NCBI GenBank assembly: GCA_025991245.1
Contig: BQMJ01000016.1
Coordinates: 1-64,000 of the forward strand
Length of the DNA stretch: 64,000 nt
Origin: Galdieria partita
Lineage: Eukaryota > Rhodophyta > Bangiophyceae > Galdieriales > Galdieriaceae
Direction of reading: 5' to 3'
Positions 58,372 through 64,000 of this stretch are shown piece by piece. Within the stretch, counting starts at the first letter, position 1, and each line of letters opens with the position of its first letter. The notes under the pieces are model-generated. The model saw nothing but the letters and a program-made list of their open reading frames with translations. It had not been told where the DNA came from and ran no database searches. The translations under genes and the position numbers were made by a program.

Positions 58372-60207
58372 ATGCCCACAGTGACGGTGGACCGCGACTA
58401 CTTGTTGCGTTCTATACCTGGAATATATACTAACGAAGACGTTGAAAACATTTGTTATGAGTTTGGCTTAGAAGTGGACGAAGTATGCTACGAAACTTGG
58501 ACTTTTGGTTCAAGAGCAAGGAGTGGCATAGAAGATTTGTTGCCTAACGAAGACGGCAAGGAAGAAGAACATCAAGTGTTCAAGATAGAGGTTCCAGCCA
58601 ACAGAACTGATTTGTTATCAGCAGATGGAATAATTAAAGCTCTCAAAGTGTTTCGAGGAGTTGATAGACCTCCAGAGTTCTCCTCAAGTTCCAGTAACGT
58701 ACGTTTAACCATAATGCCTGAAGTTCAAAAAGTAAGAAAATATATGCTGTCCGCCGTTATACGAGGTGTTGTCTTGAATCGTCTACGGTATCAGAGCATT
58801 ATCGATTTTCAGGAGAAGCTTCATCAAAACATTTGTAGACAACGGTCTCTGGTCTCCATAGGGTTGCACGATTTGGACAAAGTAAAGGCTCCTTTTGTTT
58901 ATGATGCTTTGAGACCAACGGAAATTACATTTGTACCACTGGGACTCGATAAAGAGTTTCGAGCTGATCAACTCTTTGAGTACTACGACCGGGATCCTCA
59001 GCTAAGAAAATATACTTCTCTCATTCGTCATTTTGATAGATATCCAGTAGTCTTAGATGCAGAGAATCGTATTTTATCTCTTCCTCCTGTAATCAATGGA
59101 GATTTATCCAAAGTTACACTTTCAACCCGGAACATATTTGTGGATTGCACTGGAACTGACTGGACAAAGACGCAAATGGTCATACGAACTATTGTTGCTA
59201 TTATTAGTCAATATTGTGAAAAGCCTTTCGTAGTGGAGCCTGTAACTATTGAAACAGTTTCTATTGATCAATCTAGACAAGAGATGATTTCACCCAGTAT
59301 GGAGCTGCATTCATTCAAGTTAGACTTGGAGTATGCCCAGAAAATGTTGGGTGTAAGCCTTTTGCCGGATAGAGCCGTGGAGCTTCTGAATAGAATGCAG
59401 TTGTTTGCAACGATAGAAGAATCCACAAATAGCCTTAATGTGCAAGTGCCGATTCATCGCGATGATATTCTTCATACCTGTGATATTATCGAGGACTTGG
59501 CAGTTGCATATGGATATGATAATCTTCCTGAGCGTTTTCCTTGTACAGTAACACAAGGAAAGTTGTTAGGTATAAATATGTTTTCAGATCTTGTACGTAG
59601 AGAAGGATTAGCTCAGCAAGGCTTTACAGAGGTGTTAACTTGGGTTACCGTGTCACAAGTTGAAAACTTTGACATGATGCAGAGATCAGATGATGGTAGT
59701 ACTGCAGTTCGGATAGCGAATCCAAAAACATTAGAATTTCAAAGCTGTCGATTCTCGTTACTTCCAGGAATACTAAAGACACTTCGCGAAAACAGAATGA
59801 TAAAGCTTCCCATTCATTTGTTTGAGTTATCGGACACAGTTCATATTCAAAGAGACCATGAAGTTGGAGCAGTTAATCGTCGAAGTCTGGCTGCCGTATA
59901 CTGTAGTACGACTGCTGGATTTGAACTCATTCATGGCGTATTAGAGCACATAATGAAAGTAGTGGGTCTACCCAACAAGGCAAATTCGAAAGGCTCGAAA
60001 TATTTTTGGTTGGATGATAAGAATTGTAAAGATAACGCATACTTTCCTGGCCGTAGGGCACTTGTTATGTTTGGAGAAAGAGAGATTGGTGTGTTGGGTT
60101 GGATACATCCTCAAGTCTTGCAAAATTTTGGCTTGAATAACCCATGTTCTGCACTGGAATTGAATATAGATCTATTATTCAGCCTATCGAATCACTTAAA
60201 GTCCTAA
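58372..60207 (+). CDS. FARSB: Phenylalanine-tRNA ligase beta subunit, cytosolic
   Basis: Intronless 611-residue protein, close to the usual length of archaeal/eukaryotic PheRS beta (~590-610). It starts M-P-T-V-T-V-D-R-D-Y-L, the family's N-terminus. The B3/B4 editing domain is around residues 90-270 (G-L-H-D-L-D near 165), the B5 domain around 305-385 (A-Q-K-M-L-G-V; H-R-D-D-I-L-H-T-C-D-I-I-E-D), then the catalytic-like core with G-F-T-E-V-L-T-W and the conserved L-E-F-Q-S-C-R-F-S-L-L-P-G. With the alpha subunit it forms the heterotetramer that charges tRNA-Phe; beta contributes editing of mischarged Tyr. It converges with the kinase gene, 72 bp between stops. Confidence 0.95.
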   Translation: MPTVTVDRDYLLRSIPGIYTNEDVENICYEFGLEVDEVCYETWTFGSRARSGIEDLLPNEDGKEEEHQVFKIEVPANRTDLLSADGIIKALKVFRGVDRPPEFSSSSSNVRLTIMPEVQKVRKYMLSAVIRGVVLNRLRYQSIIDFQEKLHQNICRQRSLVSIGLHDLDKVKAPFVYDALRPTEITFVPLGLDKEFRADQLFEYYDRDPQLRKYTSLIRHFDRYPVVLDAENRILSLPPVINGDLSKVTLSTRNIFVDCTGTDWTKTQMVIRTIVAIISQYCEKPFVVEPVTIETVSIDQSRQEMISPSMELHSFKLDLEYAQKMLGVSLLPDRAVELLNRMQLFATIEESTNSLNVQVPIHRDDILHTCDIIEDLAVAYGYDNLPERFPCTVTQGKLLGINMFSDLVRREGLAQQGFTEVLTWVTVSQVENFDMMQRSDDGSTAVRIANPKTLEFQSCRFSLLPGILKTLRENRMIKLPIHLFELSDTVHIQRDHEVGAVNRRSLAAVYCSTTAGFELIHGVLEHIMKVVGLPNKANSKGSKYFWLDDKNCKDNAYFPGRRALVMFGEREIGVLGWIHPQVLQNFGLNNPCSALELNIDLLFSLSNHLKS

Positions 60208-60279
60208 GTTTACGAAAACGAAGCAGGTTGCTGGCTGTAACCAAGTTTATAAAAAATGCTCATTTCCTCAGCTTCTCTA

Positions 60280-61790
60280 TTATTGTTCTTTACAGTTGTT
60301 TCGTATCCAAGGATGTTTCAATACTTTATCCAATGACAAACGTTTTGAAGGCTCCCTTACAAGAAGAAGTGAAAGAAGACTTTTCGCTTCCGTAGACAGC
60401 CAGTCTGGACATTCATATTCAACGTTGGATATCCGTCGATAGGTCTCTTGATATGTGTTTGCTTCAAAAGGAGGCTGACCAACAACAAACTCGTACAAGA
60501 GAACACCGAGTCCCCAAATATCAACCGCAGAATCATACTTTTCGTGTTGTACCATTTCTGGAGCTAAATAGTCAACTGTCCCACAAAGTGTCTTTCTTCG
60601 TTGACTTTTCGTATGCACTGACCAACCAAAGTCAGCAATTTTGATCTCACCTGAAAGTCCCAACAACAAATTTTCCGGCTTAAGATCCCTATGAATGACG
60701 TGCTTCGAGTGTAAGTAAATAAGAGCCTTTGTCAATCCTTGAATATAAAAAGCTGCTTGTCGCTCTGAAAATTTCCCACATTTCTGTAGTTCCTTGAAAA
60801 TCTCTCCACCTGGTGCATATTCCAATATCAAAAATATTCTGTGACTGTTATAAAAGTAACCAAACAGTTTTAAAATATTGGGGTGTTTCAGTCGACTTTG
60901 AATTTCAATTTCTCTTCGTAGTTGATGTTCTACACCCGACTGTTGCAACTGTGCTTTGGATAGTATCTTTAGGGCACATATATAACTCGATGCTATTTCT
61001 CGTACCAAGTAAACTTGTCCAAATTTTCCTTCTCCTAAGAGCTTGCCAAATTCAAAGTCATCCACCTTCCACTGTGAAGGCAGCGCTTTGTGAGGACTTT
61101 TTAGTCCCTTGTTTAGAGTACTTTTCGTCTGTGAGATGTTGAATTTTTCGTGAGTATCTGTATTGTGGTTGTCTCGTATTTCTTTGAGCACAACTTTCCA
61201 ATTTTCTCTATTTTGATCTGTATACCTTTGATTGTCTTTCTCTTCTTGTTTCTTTCCTATGCCTTGCCGTTTTGAGTTATCTATACATGGAGCATTCTCT
61301 ATATTCCTTCCTTGATTCGTATGAAATTGCTGCGGATCAGAGTCATGTGTATTAGTGAGTTCTCTAGAATTCGTCTTCGTTATCTCTTCCGATATATCAT
61401 GGAGAACCATGTTTCTTATTTCACATCGTAACTGTTCTTCTTCTTCCTCATTGAGGGGATTAGATTGTTCGCTGTTTATAGAACCTTCTTTCCTAGACCC
61501 AGAGATAGGCTTATATAATACTTTACGTTGTGAATAATATGTACTTTGCGAAGAGCACTTTTTCCCGAGTGAAAGAAGAAATCTCTATTTAGTTTTCACA
61601 AAACTGGATACGGAAAGAAGCTGCTTACATGGTAGTCCAAGATAGTCGGATATAGCGTATTAGAAGCAACAAATTGCTTAAATATCCTAGGAAATATACT
61701 GCAATCCATAATAGAGGTGTTGTTTGTTGCACTACTAATGTTACTTGTAGCTGTATCTTCTCCTTCCTGTTCGAGTTGTGAGTGACTCAT
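60280..61790 (-). CDS. AURK: Aurora-type mitotic serine/threonine kinase
   Basis: Two exons, 61629-61790 and 60280-61584, with a 44-nt GT-AG intron; 488 residues. ATG at 61790 opens exon 1, and the frame upstream of the internal ATG at 61410 stays open to the acceptor, which supports the longer model. The C-terminal ~260 residues are a complete kinase: G-E-G-K-F-G-Q-V loop, A-L-K lysine, H-R-D-L-K-P-E-N catalytic loop, D-F-G-W-S-V-H, and the Aurora activation segment [16 protein letters not shown] with its phospho-Thr. The ~220-residue N-terminus is polar, low in order and not conserved, as usual for Auroras. Role by family: chromosome segregation and cytokinesis. Only one Aurora type can be seen here, so A- versus B-type cannot be told. 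It shares a ~150-bp divergent promoter with the small gene at 61941. Confidence 0.92.
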
Positions 61791-61940
61791 CGTAAGGAGT
61801 GGAGAATGGCCTTTCAAATTTCAAATTTCCTCCACAAACGGGAAAAGGAGGCGGAATCGATTCAAGCGAATCTCCCACCGACACGACTTATTCCATGTGG
61901 CGCATTGAGATCCTGATTGGTGATCCTCTCCATAGTGTTG

Positions 61941-62255
61941 ATGACTGAAAACGAGAATAACCACAGTGTAGTTCGATGTTTGAATCAAGAAACAATACAG
62001 AATTTTGAGTATTCACAGCACTTGCCTTACTCTCTATCTGACAGTGATTTGGAAAGACTTCTGAAACAGTCACTAGATTTTTTGGATGATAACAAAGTGT
62101 TGAAAGATATTGGGTTATTTCCCATTCCTGAGGAAGAAGAAGAATCGCTTCAACACTACGTAGAAGCAATGGCAGTTCCTCGGCGAGATATGAAGGTTGA
62201 AAAAGTTACAAATATAGTGGGAGTCATTTGGAACAGAGTACAAAAGTCAGCCTAG
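61941..62255 (+). CDS. Small acidic protein, unknown
   Basis: 104-residue frame, ATG at 61941, starting M-T-E-N-E-N-N-H-S. It has a helical Leu-rich middle (S-D-S-D-L-E-R-L-L-K-Q-S-L-D-F-L), an acidic run P-E-E-E-E-E-S and a basic end. I do not recognise it. It is supported by its position head-to-head with the kinase gene in a dense stretch, and by codon-like composition instead of low-complexity sequence. It could be a subunit of a larger complex; no function is proposed. Confidence 0.5.
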   Translation: MTENENNHSVVRCLNQETIQNFEYSQHLPYSLSDSDLERLLKQSLDFLDDNKVLKDIGLFPIPEEEEESLQHYVEAMAVPRRDMKVEKVTNIVGVIWNRVQKSA

Positions 62256-62434
62256 AAATCCTTTTCTCTTTTGTAAAGTGGTCGGTCGGAGTTGCTTATT
62301 CAACAAAGGTAATCAGTAGTTGTGAGAGCCGTACAAACAAGACTGTCGGTTGAAATTCAGATGTAGAAAATCGAATATATATTTACAATAAATTCTGCAA
62401 AAGCCGGACAACTTGAATATGTCAAAAACAGTAT

Positions 62435-63641
62435 TTACCTACTTGGAAGCATCATTAGACAATGTCTGAGTATATCTCTTGTAGACAGAAGAGCCATACA
62501 AGTGCTCGTCAAGTCTTGTGAGTCTCTTTCGTCAGTTGAAAATACAGCAGAAAATCGGCAGTCATCTTCATACTGCATTTCTAATACTTGAAGTGTCGTA
62601 AAGTTTGGTGATGATACTCTCAATGGTTTACTTGAAACTAACTCTGCTACTGGCATTTTTAAGGCCTTCTTACCGCTCTTCAAATATTGAACAACAATAT
62701 CTCTAAACCCAGAAGTCATCCTTTTGTTTCAATTGAATATTTTCAAATATTTACCTCTGAGTGAGAAGGGAGTAATAATTAGGATATGGTTTCAAAGGAT
62801 TGGTTCCTTCAAAAGTACCCACTACCACACAACCCACTTTGTTATCAAGCATTCTCTTGCATGCATCAGCTACAACTTCTCTTGCATCGACGGTTACCAG
62901 ATGATCTGTGCTTCGAGCCTCTCTATTCATGGACTTGAGAATATCTCCAACTGCGATAAGTTCAAACCAACGCAATGTTTCCAAAGAAACATGGGATAAG
63001 AGAAAATTTCGCAAGTCAATAGCCGAAAGTATCTGAGCACAATCTCTATTCATGATATTTTCCAATGGTTGGTTGGGTCTCAATACCAAAGGTACTAAAT
63101 GTATCTTGTGTTTCTCCATAAGATATATACCATCCTTGACAGAATCGTACAGTCCACAAACAATATTATGACTCTGCTTTTGGACAAAATCTTCGAGTTT
63201 CCTATGTAGCAACTCAACGCTATCTTGTGAAATTAGCAAATGCAGAAAGTCTCTTTCGTTGAAAACTCCCAAATGAGGTGCTTCTGGAATACTCGAAGCA
63301 ACCACGTGAACCGACTCTATGTTATTTGTAACCATTTGCTGTAAAGCTTCCAACAATGCCACATCTCCTTTAACGATATATGCTTCTCTTGGTTTGTCAC
63401 TCATCACTTGTGATAAAGGAGTACTCCAAAAGTTCTTTTCAACATCGTCTAATAGCTGTTGGTTAAGGAGGGCAGGAACAGCGCTAGCGTAAGAGCGCAC
63501 TTGATTAAAAAGTCCACCCAACAGTAGGACATTGTTATGTAAACATATATGAGACGAACCATACTTGTTGAAGGCTGGTAAGGGAAGGACGATCGGATAC
63601 TGACCGCATCTTCGAAAGTGTCTGGCTAGAATAGCACGCAT
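62435..63641 (-). CDS. Mitochondrial CBS-domain protein
   Basis: Two exons, 62754-63641 and 62435-62719, with a 34-nt intron; 390 residues. The splice joins L-L-T-Q to R-M-T-S-G-F-R-D-I-V, continuing a CBS motif that the unspliced frame would end at once. The start is the ATG at 63641. The first ~55 residues are Arg-rich, without acids, ending in V-R-S-Y-A-S, a classic mitochondrial presequence with an R-x-Y cleavage site. Four CBS repeats (two Bateman modules) appear to follow: P-L-S-Q-V-M onwards, the segment with I-H-L-V-P-L-V-L, the V-G-D-I-L-K module with G-C-V-V-V-G, and the C-terminal P-V-A-E-L-V module ending S-T-R-D-I-L-R-H. CBS pairs sense adenine nucleotides or S-adenosyl compounds; with no catalytic domain, a regulatory role is likely. 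Confidence 0.83.
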
Positions 63642-64000
63642 ACTGAAAGGTAGGAAAAATACTCGAATAGACAATAAGAAACAACAATTCTTGCTTTACA
63701 ATTGTCAGAAGAACATTCCAAAAGTGAGAATTTCTTCGTAGGACAAAATGTAACTATCGACACAATCAATCTGCACCACTTTATTGTGACTTGACTTTAT
63801 TTCCAGCACAAAGATTCTTCATATAACATTCTATAACAAATAAAGCAAAGAACCCTACAGAAGAAAAATATACAAAACGACAATCAAACTGTTTCTCCAA
63901 ACTAAAGCAACGTAAACATAGAGATAACAGAAACAGGGACACAATACTCACGCCAAGATATGGTCGAATCCTCTAAAGAGAAACAGAAGACCTGCTCGCC
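63642..64000 (-). other. Possible 3' end of a gene cut by the window edge
   Basis: On the minus strand a short hydrophobic frame enters from the right edge, with intron-like GTGAGT (near 63950) and TTCTGTAG or CTTTAG acceptors further down. It may be the last exons of a gene transcribed leftward. Too little is present to name it. Confidence 0.25.

Noticed and set aside
61377-61410. Aurora kinase starting at the internal ATG at 61410
   Set aside because: The frame is open upstream to a good 3' splice site, and a matching exon with ATG at 61790 lies 44 nt beyond it in the right phase.
1-64000. CRISPR arrays, rRNA genes, riboswitches, intact transposons or LTR elements
   Set aside because: None seen. 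The direct repeats present are telomeric, subtelomeric or LRR-coding, and no transposase, integrase or reverse transcriptase motif was found in any frame.

Overview
The window is the left end of a nuclear chromosome from a small, AT-rich, unicellular eukaryote. It opens with about 490 bp of telomere, written as the C-rich strand with 10- and 11-bp units (CCCTAATAAA and CCCTAAATAAA). The right-hand genes are clearly eukaryotic: an exosome subunit, NOP56, cytosolic PheRS beta and an Aurora kinase. They have very short GT-AG introns (34 to 57 nt) and almost no intergenic space. Together with an intronless subtelomeric family of P-loop NTPases, relics of sugar porters and a bacterial-type QueG, this best fits a cyanidiophyte red alga such as Galdieria. 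That assignment is inference; no ribosomal or organellar marker is in view.

Layout. 1-590: telomere and its decayed edge. 591-5530: two copies of a ~2.5 kb subtelomeric repeat, each made of ~0.6 kb sub-units that begin with telomere-like sequence. 5.5-16.4 kb: non-coding, first strongly T-rich on the + strand, then a zone of dispersed A-rich repeat modules. 16.4-32.2 kb: a cluster of four intact, intronless NTPase genes (three on +, one on -) plus one relic. Their proteins carry a Walker A/B P-loop domain ending in a T-G-G-V-P motif, then a PD-(D/E)XK-nuclease-like domain. This recalls the Crinkler/RHS class and the 'archaeal ATPase' family reported from Galdieria. One type (B) also ends in a SAM-like domain. 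32.2-49.2 kb: a decayed interval with a sugar-porter pseudogene, a striking LRR-RING-TRAF-zinc-finger gene on the minus strand, a second, different Crinkler/RHS-like relic, and a chimeric relic of the first family whose upstream flank is duplicated from 19.8-20.3 kb.

49.2-64 kb is ordinary, compact core genome: QueG (-), RRP45 (+), a gene whose exons read in frame from a LOG nucleosidase domain into a dCTPP/MazG pyrophosphatase domain (-), tRNA-Ser(CGA) (-), a GMC oxidoreductase of the fatty-acid-photodecarboxylase type (+), NOP56 (-), PheRS beta (+), Aurora kinase (-), a small unknown protein (+) and a mitochondrial CBS-domain protein (-).

How the parts relate. The left half looks like a subtelomeric nursery in which NTPase-nuclease genes duplicate, convert one another and decay. 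A 231-bp tract is perfectly identical between an intact gene and a relic 9.3 kb away. The two most interesting new observations are the LOG-dCTPP fusion, which would couple removal of pyrophosphate from a nucleotide with base release, and the SAM-bearing versus SAM-less NTPase-nuclease types that recur near each other.
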